Positions 9,511 to 17,743 of a DNA stretch of 64,000 bases are shown here, in pieces. A program made the position numbers and the translations under genes. The notes below the pieces were generated by a model that was not told where the DNA came from, searched no databases, and worked only from the letters and a program-made list of their open reading frames with translations. The stretch spans positions 2,832,075 through 2,896,074 of the forward strand of contig NC_020302.1 in the NCBI RefSeq assembly GCF_000341345.1, read 5' to 3'. Position 1 is the stretch's first letter. Each line of letters starts with the position of its first letter. This DNA comes from Corynebacterium halotolerans YIM 70093 = DSM 44683 (GTDB lineage Bacteria; Actinomycetota; Actinomycetes; Mycobacteriales; Mycobacteriaceae).

Positions 9511-10131
9511 ACACCAATCGTGCCACGCGCACGCGTAGGGCGCGCTATCCACATACCCGTTCGGTTCCCGCTTCCCGACGCCCCCGCCACCACCCACCCA
9601 GTCGCGAGCGAGACGTCGTCACGCAGGGGTCTCCACGCCCGGAACCTCGATGTACATCCAGTCGCCTGGGCGCGTATCATGCGGGCCGAAAGGGGCTGCA
9701 ATGCCGACACCGCCGCCCACTGAACGAGGATCAGCGGATCCCCACGATCATGATTTACCCGAGGACAATTCTCATCCTTGAAGTCTGACGACCCCAGTGG
9801 CCCCCTGGAAAGTCATCCGCCTCGACGTTTCCTTCCCCCGAAACAGCTCTCAGCCGACCTGCAGCGGTGCCGGACTGAAAATGCCCCGTTCCTCCCCTGC
9901 GCCCCCCCCGCTTCCCACCGACAGTTCCGCAATCTCCCGTGCCCCGCATGAAATCCCCCGTGCGCTTAGGGTGCTGCCCGCTCCACCCCCTAAGCTGTGA
10001 AACTGACTCCCCAGTTGGGGATGCAGGCCTCAGTTGAACCATGAAGCTCTCGGTCCGGGACCTGATCCCTGGAACGGGTCCGCACTCCCCCAACCGGTGA
10101 AGCAATCCACTGTCAACGGACGAATGGAAAT
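9511..10131. other. Gene-poor spacer upstream of the etfD-like gene
   Basis: No gene is confidently supported in 621 bp. It holds a perfect TCCCCA-GT-TGGGGA palindrome at 10008-10021, about 120 bp before the oxidoreductase start, which could be an operator. It also holds a 26-codon frame at 9701-9781 behind GAAAGGGG with a TATCAT -10-like hexamer at 9675, too weak to call as a gene. Confidence 0.5.
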
Positions 10132-13100
10132 GTGAGCTCAATGTTCCCCACAGCCGTGGCCCCGGCGATGACCAGCACAACGATCATTCTCGGCATCCTC
10201 GGCATCCTCCTGTCCCTGCCCGCGTGGTTCTACTTCCTGCGCGGCGCCTGGCGGATGTACCGGCTGATCTCCTCCGGCCAACCCGCCCCGGGCCGCGTCG
10301 ACCGTCCGGCACGCCGTTTCGGGCAGATGCTCAAGGAGATCTTCCTCCACCCCGACATGCTGCGGAAACCGGCGGTGGGAATCGCCCACTGGTTCGTGAT
10401 GGTGGGCTTCATGTTCGGTGCCGTGGTCTGGTTCGAGGCCTATATCCAGACCTTCAACCCGGCCAGCGGCTGGCCATTGCTCAGCGGCTGGTCCGTGTAC
10501 CGCTTCCTGGAGGAAATCCTCGCCCTGGGCACGATTCTGGGCATCCTCTTCCTCATCGGCGTGCGCCTGAACAAGGGGCACCGCGAACGCCTCTCCCGCT
10601 TCTACGGCTCGAACGTCAAGGCGGCCTACTTCGTCGAGGCGGTCGTGCTCATCGAGGGCCTGGGCATGCTGCTGGTCAAGGCCGGCAAGATCGCCACCTA
10701 CGGCGACGGTCACCCGGTCGCGGACTTCGTCTCCATTTACGTCGCCGAGCTGCTGCCCGCCAGCCACGTGCTCGTCAGCGTGTTCGCTCTGGTCAAACTA
10801 CTCTCCGGCATGGTGTGGCTGCTGCTCATCGGCCGTCAGCTGGACTGGGGCGTGGCCTGGCACCGTTTCCTCGCCTTCTTCAACATCTTCTTCCAGCGCC
10901 ACGCCACCGGGGAGAAGGCCCTGCGCGAGGTCAAGCCGATGATCTCCCAGGGCCGGAAGCTGACCCTGGACAACATGGAGGAGATCGAGGACGACGATTC
11001 CCTCGGCGTCGGCACCATCCGGGACGCGTCCTGGAAGATGCTGCTCGATTCGACCACCTGCACCGAGTGCGGTCGCTGCCAGGAGCAGTGCCCGGCCTGG
11101 AACACCGGCAAACCGCTGAGCCCCAAGGGGGTGGTCATCGACATCCGGGACATGGCGATGGACAAGGCCTCCTACCTCATGGACCCGTCGCTGCCGGAGG
11201 CCGACGAGTCCCACGCGGGCGTCGACGTGCTCAAGCTCGTGGGTGAGGAGCAGCCCATCCACCCGGACGTGATCTGGAGCTGCACGAGCTGCGGCGCCTG
11301 TGTAGAGCAGTGCCCGGTGGACATCGAGCACATCGACCACATCACCGACCTGCGCCGCTTCAAGGTGCTGGCGGAATCCGAGTTCCCCTCCGAGCTGACC
11401 GGCCTGTTCAAGAACCTGGAGACCAAGGGCAACCCGTGGGGCCGCAACAACTCCGAGCGCGCCTCCTGGGTCGAGGAGGCCCGCCGCGACGGCCTCGAGG
11501 TGCCCGTCTTCGGTGAGGACATCACCGATTTCGCCGACACCGAGTACCTGTTCTGGGTCGGCTGCGCTGGCGCCTTCGACGACGAGGGGCGCAAGACCAC
11601 CCGCGCCGTCATCGAGCTGCTGCAGACCGCCGGCGTGAAGTACTCCGTCCTCTCCACGGGGGAGACCTGCACGGGCGATCCCGCCCGCCGCGCGGGCAAC
11701 GAGTTCCTCTTCCAGATGCTCGCCGCCGAGAACATCGAGACCCTCAACGGCGTCTTCGACGGCGTCCCGGCGGGACAACGCAAGGTGATCACCACCTGCC
11801 CGCACTGCTTCAACACCATCCGCAACGAGTACCCGGACTTCGGCGGCAACTTCGACGTCTTCCACCACACTCAGCTGCTCAACCGCCTGGTGCGCGAGAA
11901 GCGGATCACCCCGGTCCCCCGCGGGCCGGAGAACCGCAAGCCGATCACCTACCACGACCCCTGCTTCCTCGGCCGTCACAACAAGGTCTTCGATCCGCCG
12001 CGTGAGCTGCTCGGCGTGACCGGCATGGAGCTGCGGGAAATGGATCGCAACAAGAACGAGGGCTTCTGCTGTGGTGCGGGTGGTGCGCGCATGTGGATGG
12101 AGGAGAACATCGGCACCCGCATCAACGAGAACCGCAGCGCCGAGGCCCTGGCCACCGGCGCGGAGGAGATCGCAGTCGGCTGCCCGTTCTGCAACACCAT
12201 GATCGGCAACGGTGTGAATACGCTTTCCGACGCCCCGAAGGCCGAGCAACCGAAGGTCCGCGACGTCGCGCGCATGCTGCGTGATTCTGTGCTGGTCGAC
12301 GGCGAGCTGCCGCCCGCCCACGAGAAGGCCTTCCTCGACGCCCCGGTACGCGAGTCCTTCGACCTGGGAATCACCCCGAAGAAGAAGGACAAGGCGGTCA
12401 CCGAACCGACGAAGCCTGCCCGGGAGGAGAAGCCGAGCGGTGGGGCGCCGGCCGCCCCGGGTGGTGCCCCCGCTGCGCCGGGCTCCGCTACTCCACCGGC
12501 ACCGGGTGGTGCCCCCAGCGCGCCTGGTGGGGCTCCCGCTGCGCCCGGCGGTTCCCCTGTGACACCGGGTAGTGCCGCGCCTCCGGTGCCTGGCGGGGCT
12601 CCCGCTGCGCCCGGCGGTGTCCCCGCTGCGCCCGGCGGTGTCCCCGCTGCGCCCGGCGGTGTCCCCGCTGCGCCCGGCGGTGTCCCCGCTGCGCCCGGCG
12701 GTGTCCCCGCTGCGCCCGGAAATTCTGTAATTCCAACCCTTGGCGATGCGCCCGCGGCTCCCGGTGGCGCTATTCCTCCGGCCCCGGGCGGAACTCCGGC
12801 TGCACCGGGCAGCGCTACGCCTCCGGCGCCCGGTGGAACTCCTCCTGCCCCCGGTGGCGCCACACCGCCTGCACCCGGCCATGCGGCACCGCCTGCACCC
12901 GTTGCGCCCGGGGGCACGCCCGCCCCCGGTGGCTCCGTGCCTCCCGCACCCGGTGGCACGCCCGCCGGGCAGGGCAACGCGCCTGCCGCACCAGGCAGCG
13001 CTGTGCCTCCCGCACCGGGCGGAACTCCGGCAGCTCCCGGTGGCACGCCCGCAGCCCCCGGCAGCGCAGTCCCACCGGCACCCGGAGGGGCGCCTGCAGC

Positions 13101-13173
13101 CCCAGGCTCAGCTATGCCACCTGCCCCGGGCGCTTCTTCCCCGCGGCCGGACTCCACAGATGAGGAAGACTGA
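10132..13173 (+). CDS. EtfD-like membrane Fe-S oxidoreductase with repetitive tail
   Basis: Homologous in layout to M. tuberculosis Rv0338c (EtfD), which passes electrons from electron-transfer flavoprotein to menaquinone. 1013 aa from a GTG start; ATG at 10141 is an alternative. About 5 N-terminal membrane helices (to about residue 265) resemble the nitrate-reductase gamma fold. Two 4Fe-4S motifs follow, CTECGRCQEQCP (about 307) and CTSCGACVEQCP (about 384), then two CCG-type cysteine-rich modules (CCGAGGARMW near 645, GCPFCNTM near 684). From about residue 755 the protein is almost pure Pro/Ala/Gly with many APGG units. Synteny with a downstream alaT (Rv0337c) supports the orthology. The tail is unusual for the family. 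Confidence 0.85.
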   Translation: MSSMFPTAVAPAMTSTTIILGILGILLSLPAWFYFLRGAWRMYRLISSGQPAPGRVDRPARRFGQMLKEIFLHPDMLRKPAVGIAHWFVMVGFMFGAVVWFEAYIQTFNPASGWPLLSGWSVYRFLEEILALGTILGILFLIGVRLNKGHRERLSRFYGSNVKAAYFVEAVVLIEGLGMLLVKAGKIATYGDGHPVADFVSIYVAELLPASHVLVSVFALVKLLSGMVWLLLIGRQLDWGVAWHRFLAFFNIFFQRHATGEKALREVKPMISQGRKLTLDNMEEIEDDDSLGVGTIRDASWKMLLDSTTCTECGRCQEQCPAWNTGKPLSPKGVVIDIRDMAMDKASYLMDPSLPEADESHAGVDVLKLVGEEQPIHPDVIWSCTSCGACVEQCPVDIEHIDHITDLRRFKVLAESEFPSELTGLFKNLETKGNPWGRNNSERASWVEEARRDGLEVPVFGEDITDFADTEYLFWVGCAGAFDDEGRKTTRAVIELLQTAGVKYSVLSTGETCTGDPARRAGNEFLFQMLAAENIETLNGVFDGVPAGQRKVITTCPHCFNTIRNEYPDFGGNFDVFHHTQLLNRLVREKRITPVPRGPENRKPITYHDPCFLGRHNKVFDPPRELLGVTGMELREMDRNKNEGFCCGAGGARMWMEENIGTRINENRSAEALATGAEEIAVGCPFCNTMIGNGVNTLSDAPKAEQPKVRDVARMLRDSVLVDGELPPAHEKAFLDAPVRESFDLGITPKKKDKAVTEPTKPAREEKPSGGAPAAPGGAPAAPGSATPPAPGGAPSAPGGAPAAPGGSPVTPGSAAPPVPGGAPAAPGGVPAAPGGVPAAPGGVPAAPGGVPAAPGGVPAAPGNSVIPTLGDAPAAPGGAIPPAPGGTPAAPGSATPPAPGGTPPAPGGATPPAPGHAAPPAPVAPGGTPAPGGSVPPAPGGTPAGQGNAPAAPGSAVPPAPGGTPAAPGGTPAAPGSAVPPAPGGAPAAPGSAMPPAPGASSPRPDSTDEED
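12601..12719 (+). repeat. Perfect 21-bp tandem repeat inside the oxidoreductase tail
   Basis: About 5.7 identical copies of a 21-bp unit encoding PAAPGGV, starting at 12601, 12622, 12643, 12664, 12685 and 12706 (last one partial). Degenerate relatives of the unit fill 12440-13140. Because the unit is a multiple of three, slippage would change tail length without a frameshift. Confidence 0.95.
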
Positions 13174-13335
13174 GCGTTCAACTGGCGGTTGGCGCCTGCC
13201 CACCCCGCCCTCCCCGCCGTTGTGCCGGGAGCGGGGCGTCGTCACGCAAGACGCAGCGGGCACGGGCGTCAGGCAGGAAGCCGCGTGAATTCCGCGTACT
13301 CGGCCGAAACCCCTCGACCTGGTAACTTGTAGTTC

Positions 13336-13938
13336 GTGAACTCCAATCCGAACGCAGACAATATTCGCGTCTCCGATGTGGAACGTTCTTCCACGATCTC
13401 CGCCCTGAGCCAGTTCTACGCCGAGGGCAGATTGACCGTGGACGAGTACGACGAGCGGTGCGCCCTGGCGACAGCGGCGAAGACCCAGGCGGAGCTGAAC
13501 GCCCTGTTCACGGATCTTCCCCCCGTCCCGGAGATGCAGCACGGTTCATCGGTGGAGCCCTTCTACTCCGCCGCCGAGATCGACCAGGCCCACGACCAGG
13601 GAAAGCGCCCCAAACTGGCGGTGGTGAGCCTGGCCACGATCGGTTCCGTCGCCGGATCGATCGCGTTGAGTGCCCTGGGAATGGAGTTGGCGGCCCTTCT
13701 TGTCCTGTTCATCATTCCGGTGGTCGCGATCATGCTGTACGTGGCGAAGGTCGGGCCAGCCTCCTGGCACCAGCCCAGTCAGCGGCAGCTGCACCGGGAG
13801 CGGATGCGTGAGCTGCGGGAGGCGGAGAAACTGCGTGCCGCGGAGCTGCGGGTCCAGCGCAAGGAGCGGCAGGCGGAGCTGACCACCAAGGCGATGGACT
13901 GGGCCGGGGACGCCATCAAGAAGCGCCGCGGCAAGTAG
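13336..13938 (+). CDS. DUF1707 membrane protein
   Basis: 200 aa. The N-terminus carries a DUF1707 (SHOCT-like) module, RVSDVERSSTISALSQFYAE through LTVDEYDERCALA, residues 11-60. A double hydrophobic segment follows at about 98-140, then a charged Arg/Lys/Glu-rich helix ending in KKRRGK, likely cytoplasmic. Function unknown; DUF1707 proteins are common small membrane proteins of Actinobacteria. The GTG start lies 7 nt downstream of a -10-like TAACTT (13323-13328), consistent with a leaderless transcript. Confidence 0.8.
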   Translation: MNSNPNADNIRVSDVERSSTISALSQFYAEGRLTVDEYDERCALATAAKTQAELNALFTDLPPVPEMQHGSSVEPFYSAAEIDQAHDQGKRPKLAVVSLATIGSVAGSIALSALGMELAALLVLFIIPVVAIMLYVAKVGPASWHQPSQRQLHRERMRELREAEKLRAAELRVQRKERQAELTTKAMDWAGDAIKKRRGK

Positions 13939-13984
13939 ATCAGTCCCGCCGTCGCCGCGGGTCGGGTGGGCGTCGATAAGCACC

Positions 13985-14031
13985 GGTGTGATCAACACCT
14001 GGTTTACTCAATCGGTGCGCGAGTGGCACAA
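13985..14031 (+). promoter_or_regulatory. alaT promoter with adjacent inverted repeat
   Basis: TTTACT (14003-14008), 17 nt, CACAAT (14026-14031) gives a plausible promoter whose start point would fall at or just before the ATG at 14040, i.e. a leaderless message. Immediately upstream lies a 5-bp-arm inverted repeat GGTGT-GATCA-ACACC (13985-13999), a possible operator. The regulator is unknown. Confidence 0.35.
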
Positions 14032-14039
14032 TGCACTCC

Positions 14040-15314
14040 ATGAGCGAGATCGCCATGATTCATCAGCAGCCCGCAACCACCACCCGGCGCCGTGCGCCGA
14101 GGACGTTCGACCAGTCCGAGAAGATGAAGGACGTCCTCTACGAGATCCGCGGGCCGGTGGCGGCCGAGGCTGAGCGGCTGGAGCTCGACGGGAACACCAT
14201 CCTGAAGCTCAACACCGGCAACCCGGCGGTGTTCGGCTTCGACGCTCCCGACGTCATCATGCGCGACATGATCGCCGCCCTGCCGACCTCACAGGGCTAC
14301 TCCACCTCGAAGGGCATCATCCCGGCCCGCCGGGCGATCGTCACCCGCTACGAGGTCATCGACGACTTCCCGTACTTCGACGTCGATGACGTCTTCCTGG
14401 GCAACGGTGTGTCCGAGCTGATCACGATGACCACCCAGGCGCTGCTCAACGACGGCGACGAGGTGCTCATCCCCGCCCCCGACTACCCGCTGTGGAGCGC
14501 GGCGACGTCGTTGGCGGGCGGTCAACCGGTCCACTACCTCGCCGACGAGCAGGACAACTGGAACCCGTCGATCGAGGACATCAAGTCCAAGATCACGGAG
14601 AACACCAAGGCGATCGTGGTGATCAACCCGAACAACCCCACCGGTGCGGTGTACCCGCGGCACATCCTCCAGCAGATCGTGGACATCGCCCGCGAGCACG
14701 AGCTGCTGATCCTGGCCGACGAGATCTACGACCGGATCCTCTACGACGACGCCGAGCACATCAACATCGCCTCGCTCGCGCCGGACCTGCTGACCATCAC
14801 CTACAACGGCCTGTCCAAGGCCTACCGGGTGGCCGGCTACCGCGCCGGCTGGATGGTGCTGACGGGTCCGAAGGAGCACGCCAGGGGCTTCATTGAGGGC
14901 CTGGAACTGCTCGCCGGCACCCGCCTGTGCCCGAACGTCCCGGCCCAGCACGCCATCCAGGTCGCGCTCGGCGGTCGCCAGTCGATCTACGGCCTGACCG
15001 GTGAGAACGGCCGCCTGCTCAACCAGCGCAACATCGCCTGGGAGAAGCTCAACGAGATTCCCGGCGTCAGCTGCGTCAAGCCGATGGGTGCGCTCTACGC
15101 CTTCCCGCGACTGGACCCGAACGTCTACGAGATCCACGACGACTCCAAGCTGATGCTGGACATCCTGCGCTCCGAGAAGATCCTCATGGTGCAGGGCACC
15201 GGCTTCAACTGGCCGGATCCCGACCACTTCCGCGTGGTCACCCTGCCGTGGGCCTCCCAGCTGGAGAACGCCATCGAGCGCCTGGGCAACTTCCTGGTCA
15301 GCTACAAGCAGTAG
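14040..15314 (+). CDS. alaT: Alanine aminotransferase AlaT (aminotransferase class I/II)
   Basis: PLP-dependent aminotransferase; C. glutamicum AlaT makes alanine from pyruvate, and the sequence matches that type closely (FDQSEKMKDVLYEIRGPVAAEAER, then LKLNTGNPAVFGF). 424 aa from the ATG at 14040; an upstream ATG (14031) and a later one (14055) are possible, none with a good ribosome site. The PLP lysine is in NGLSKAYRVAGYRAGW (about residue 260). The C-terminus WASQLENAIERLGNFL is intact. The last 190 bp are repeated at 17539-17728 beyond the inserted ATPase-PIN cassette, so this 3' end may have arrived with the cassette. Confidence 0.95.
   Translation: MSEIAMIHQQPATTTRRRAPRTFDQSEKMKDVLYEIRGPVAAEAERLELDGNTILKLNTGNPAVFGFDAPDVIMRDMIAALPTSQGYSTSKGIIPARRAIVTRYEVIDDFPYFDVDDVFLGNGVSELITMTTQALLNDGDEVLIPAPDYPLWSAATSLAGGQPVHYLADEQDNWNPSIEDIKSKITENTKAIVVINPNNPTGAVYPRHILQQIVDIAREHELLILADEIYDRILYDDAEHINIASLAPDLLTITYNGLSKAYRVAGYRAGWMVLTGPKEHARGFIEGLELLAGTRLCPNVPAQHAIQVALGGRQSIYGLTGENGRLLNQRNIAWEKLNEIPGVSCVKPMGALYAFPRLDPNVYEIHDDSKLMLDILRSEKILMVQGTGFNWPDPDHFRVVTLPWASQLENAIERLGNFLVSYKQ
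15124..15313 (+). repeat. Left copy of the 190-bp direct repeat (alaT 3' end)
   Basis: Identical to 17539-17728 at 187 of 190 positions; differences are at 15193 (A/G), 15213 (C/T) and 15293 (C/T). Copies are offset by 2415 bp. This copy carries the residues conserved in AlaT homologues (VQGTGFNWP). Confidence 0.97.
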
Positions 15315-15329
15315 ATTGCGGTGCCCTCA

Positions 15330-15366
15330 AAGCCTCAGGTCCCAAGGATCTGAGGCTTCTTGCTTA
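15330..15366 (+). terminator. alaT terminator
   Basis: A 9-bp perfect stem AAGCCTCAG/CTGAGGCTT (15330-15338 and 15350-15358), extendable inward through GTCC/GGAT pairing, is followed by CTTGCTT. It lies 16 bp after the alaT stop and is absent after the second alaT 3' copy. Confidence 0.8.
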
Positions 15367-15525
15367 TCGACATTCGTGTGAGTCCGGCGATCAGGCTTCG
15401 ACAGGTGCATTTTCCGTCCGGCTGCCGCTGATCTTATCGATTCCAGGCCCAGCACTGGTTTAGTTCCCAGCCGGTATTGTGAACCTCTAGTTGCCCCATT
15501 CCTCTATCCTCGGAGGTTATCTGCC

Positions 15526-16902
15526 ATGATCACCGCACGGCTTGTTGAACTGAGGCTCACCGACTTCAAGTCCTTCCACGGTTCGATCCTCCCGCTCAAA
15601 GACATCACTCTACTGACGGGACGCAACAGCTCGGGCAAGTCTAATGCGCTTGATGGCCTCGAGGTTCTGTCGCGGCTTGCTGGCGGAGAAGACCTCGCGG
15701 ACGCGCTCGACGGACGACGGCGCGAAGGTGGCGCAGTCAGAGGCGGCTCCCGCGGCTGTGCTCCCCACGGCTCAGATCACTTCTCGCTCGGTTGCACGGT
15801 CGTAAGCGGAAAAGACTCCTACACTTATGATGTCGCGATCCAGGTGTCACCGGATCTCAGGGTGATCTCCGAAAGTCTTCGGGGCCCGACAATCACGACA
15901 AAGAGCGGTACCCGAAATAACGACACCGTCATCTTTCAAACCAAGCCCACCCACAATGCGCTTCCGGGCATCGAGACGGAGGTATACAGCGGCAAACGAG
16001 GAGTGAATCCGACACAGGTTTTCCGTGACAGTCGCCTGGTTCTCACTCAAATTCCACTCGCACTTCCAGGTTTAAATAGGACTGAGAAATCGATTCTCCA
16101 GGGGGCCGAGGCAGTGGCTCTCGCGCTTCGCGGCACCTTCCATGTCGATCCCTTGCCTCATCTAATGAGGAGCTTCGTGCCTGGGCAGGATGTCGCTCTC
16201 CGCCGCACCGGTGAGAACCTCTCGGCAGCACTTCGAAGCCTCGAAGCAAATGACCCGTCTGCTTTCGCTGAGATCGTTGAGCTCACCAGGAAAGTAGCTG
16301 ATGACCAGATCTCAGGTATTTCATTCGCCACCTCATCCCTTCAGGACGTGATGCTGCAGTTGGAGGAAACGCGAGGTGGAACCAAGAACACCAGCACTGA
16401 ATTGACGCCTGCCCGGGAAATGAGCGATGGGCTTCTGCGAATTCTCGGTATCGCCACCACTCTCAAGTCAGCCCGATCTGGTCTGGACATCGATAGCGGA
16501 CTCAGCGTCTCAACCACCGGATTAGAAGTGTCCGGTTCCGATAGTGGTGTTCTCATCGTCATTGAGGAACTCGAGAACGGCCTTCATCCCTCCCAGGCGC
16601 ACCGAGTGCTTGATTTGATCCGGAACAGCCACTCGGAGACGGGCGCCCGTGTCCTCGCCACGACGCATAGTCCAGCTTTGCTCGATGCTGCGGAGGGAAC
16701 CTTGAATGACAGCATCATCGTGTGCCACCGCAACCCCACCACTGGATACAGCCAATTGACCGCGCTCACCGAATTGCCTGGGTACGCACGCGCGTTGGCA
16801 GAAGGAACCCTGGGTGATGCCGTTACAGCGGGTAAACTCGTCGACGATGTCGTCGCCGAGCCGGATTATTCCGATTTCCAGAAGTTTCTCGGTGTAAGCT
16901 GA
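15526..16902 (+). CDS. SMC/RecF-like AAA ATPase of a two-gene ATPase-PIN module
   Basis: 458 aa, ABC/SMC-class ATPase of the AAA_15/AAA_21 type. Walker A GRNSSGKS is at 32-39, an ABC-signature-like MSDG at 299-302, Walker B VLIVIEE at 342-348 with two acidic residues, and an H-loop TTHSPALLD with His381. The middle, about 80-290, is a divergent insert without recognised motifs. No TOPRIM domain follows, which separates it from OLD nucleases. A good GGAGG ribosome site at 15512-15516 and a -10-like TATTGT (15474-15479) suggest its own promoter. Its stop shares a base with the PIN gene start. Similar ATPases act as sensors in Septu, PARIS and Gabija; a comparable role here is inferred. Confidence 0.85.
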   Translation: MITARLVELRLTDFKSFHGSILPLKDITLLTGRNSSGKSNALDGLEVLSRLAGGEDLADALDGRRREGGAVRGGSRGCAPHGSDHFSLGCTVVSGKDSYTYDVAIQVSPDLRVISESLRGPTITTKSGTRNNDTVIFQTKPTHNALPGIETEVYSGKRGVNPTQVFRDSRLVLTQIPLALPGLNRTEKSILQGAEAVALALRGTFHVDPLPHLMRSFVPGQDVALRRTGENLSAALRSLEANDPSAFAEIVELTRKVADDQISGISFATSSLQDVMLQLEETRGGTKNTSTELTPAREMSDGLLRILGIATTLKSARSGLDIDSGLSVSTTGLEVSGSDSGVLIVIEELENGLHPSQAHRVLDLIRNSHSETGARVLATTHSPALLDAAEGTLNDSIIVCHRNPTTGYSQLTALTELPGYARALAEGTLGDAVTAGKLVDDVVAEPDYSDFQKFLGVS

Positions 16903-17369
16903 TGCGCAACGTCATCTTTCTTGACACCAGCGTGGTGTGCAACATCATTCCGGTCCCCGGCTTGGACCAGAACTCTGAGGAAATCAAACTGGAGATGGCG
17001 AACCAGATGAAGTCAGGCACCGACTTCATCCTTCCCATCACCACAGTCATCGAGACCGGCAACCACATTGCCCAGGTACCCAACGGGGATCTGCGCCGTA
17101 CAACTGCAGAACGGTTTCGCAGTACGCTCCAGATGGTAATCGAGGGCAAAGCCCCGTGGATTCTCCACGACATCCCCTGGGACAAAGATTTCCTGATGCG
17201 TTTTCTTGCTGGTGCCGGTACCGGGAGCACGTACGTGGAGCACGCCACAAGCCAGGTTGGCGCAGGTGACCTCTGTATCCTGACGGAGCGCGAACAGTAT
17301 GCGGACCGCACCGGCATCAACGCCGGGATCTGGACTCTTGACCGGGGGCTCGACGCCTACAACCTGTAG
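16902..17369 (+). CDS. PIN-domain nuclease, partner of the upstream ATPase
   Basis: 155 aa, full-length PIN fold by pattern. Predicted metal-binding acids are Asp8 (FLDTS), Glu51 (TVIETGNHI), Asp123 (GAGDLCIL) and Asp147 (IWTLDRGL), in the order and spacing of PIN RNases. The ATG overlaps the ATPase stop (TGATG), so the two are translationally coupled and probably made in fixed ratio. VapC toxins share the fold but usually pair with a small VapB antitoxin; none is visible here, and the ATPase takes the partner position. A plausible job is RNA or DNA cleavage licensed by the ATPase during phage infection; this is inference. Confidence 0.8.
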   Translation: MRNVIFLDTSVVCNIIPVPGLDQNSEEIKLEMANQMKSGTDFILPITTVIETGNHIAQVPNGDLRRTTAERFRSTLQMVIEGKAPWILHDIPWDKDFLMRFLAGAGTGSTYVEHATSQVGAGDLCILTEREQYADRTGINAGIWTLDRGLDAYNL

Positions 17370-17538
17370 CACCGCGCCCCTATGAAGTGGAAGCTTGTCG
17401 AGCCATTTCTCGAGAGGAACGGCCCTGCTGCGGTTTTCCTTTAATGCGCCACAATTTTGGCCCTCAGGATGAAAGCAAATGGGCTGAGCGTTTCCACAGC
17501 GGGTGGTCTCGTCAGCGCTTATCTCGGGCGCTCCCACC

Positions 17539-17729
17539 TCTACGAGATCCACGACGACTCCAAGCTGATGCTGGACATCCTGCGCTCCGAGAAGATCCTC
17601 ATGGTGCGGGGCACCGGCTTCAACTGGTCGGATCCCGACCACTTCCGCGTGGTCACCCTGCCGTGGGCCTCCCAGCTGGAGAACGCCATCGAGCGCCTGG
17701 GCAACTTTCTGGTCAGCTACAAGCAGTAA
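17539..17729 (+). pseudogene. alaT': Orphan alaT 3' fragment (right copy of the repeat)
   Basis: Last 63 codons of an alaT copy, ending in TAA instead of TAG. Against the intact gene it has Gln to Arg (17608) and Pro to Ser (17628) changes and one silent change, as expected once selection is lost. It could still be read from ATG 17469 as an 86-aa fusion of cassette and AlaT sequence. It ends 14 nt before the next ATPase gene, so it probably marks the original alaT 3' end. Confidence 0.9.
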
Positions 17730-17743
17730 GTAGTCTGGCGGGC

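Larger units (their letters stand above)
15315..17538 (+). mobile_element. Putative inserted defence-type cassette in alaT
   Basis: The segment between the two alaT 3' copies holds only an ATPase-PIN gene pair. Sampled 60-base lines in the ATPase gene are 57% GC, against 65-75% in lines of alaT and the downstream ATPase. No integrase, transposase or terminal inverted repeat is visible. The repeats make the unit look like a cassette gained by homologous or site-specific recombination at the alaT 3' end; it could be lost as a 2415-bp circle. Mobility is inferred. Confidence 0.55.

Noticed and set aside
12601-12719. Tandem repeats as a CRISPR array
   Set aside because: The 21-bp units are contiguous with no spacers and encode an in-frame repeat; no cas genes are present.
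10798-12882. 694-codon open frame antisense to the EtfD-like gene, plus other long antisense frames (4428-6011, 38725-40152, 56225-58285)
   Set aside because: High GC and the repeat tail keep antisense frames open. They are Arg/Gly/Ala low-complexity, lack ribosome sites, and lie opposite genes with clear motifs.
16902-17369. PIN gene as a VapC toxin of a VapBC pair
   Set aside because: No small DNA-binding antitoxin gene is upstream or downstream; the overlapping partner is a 458-residue ATPase.
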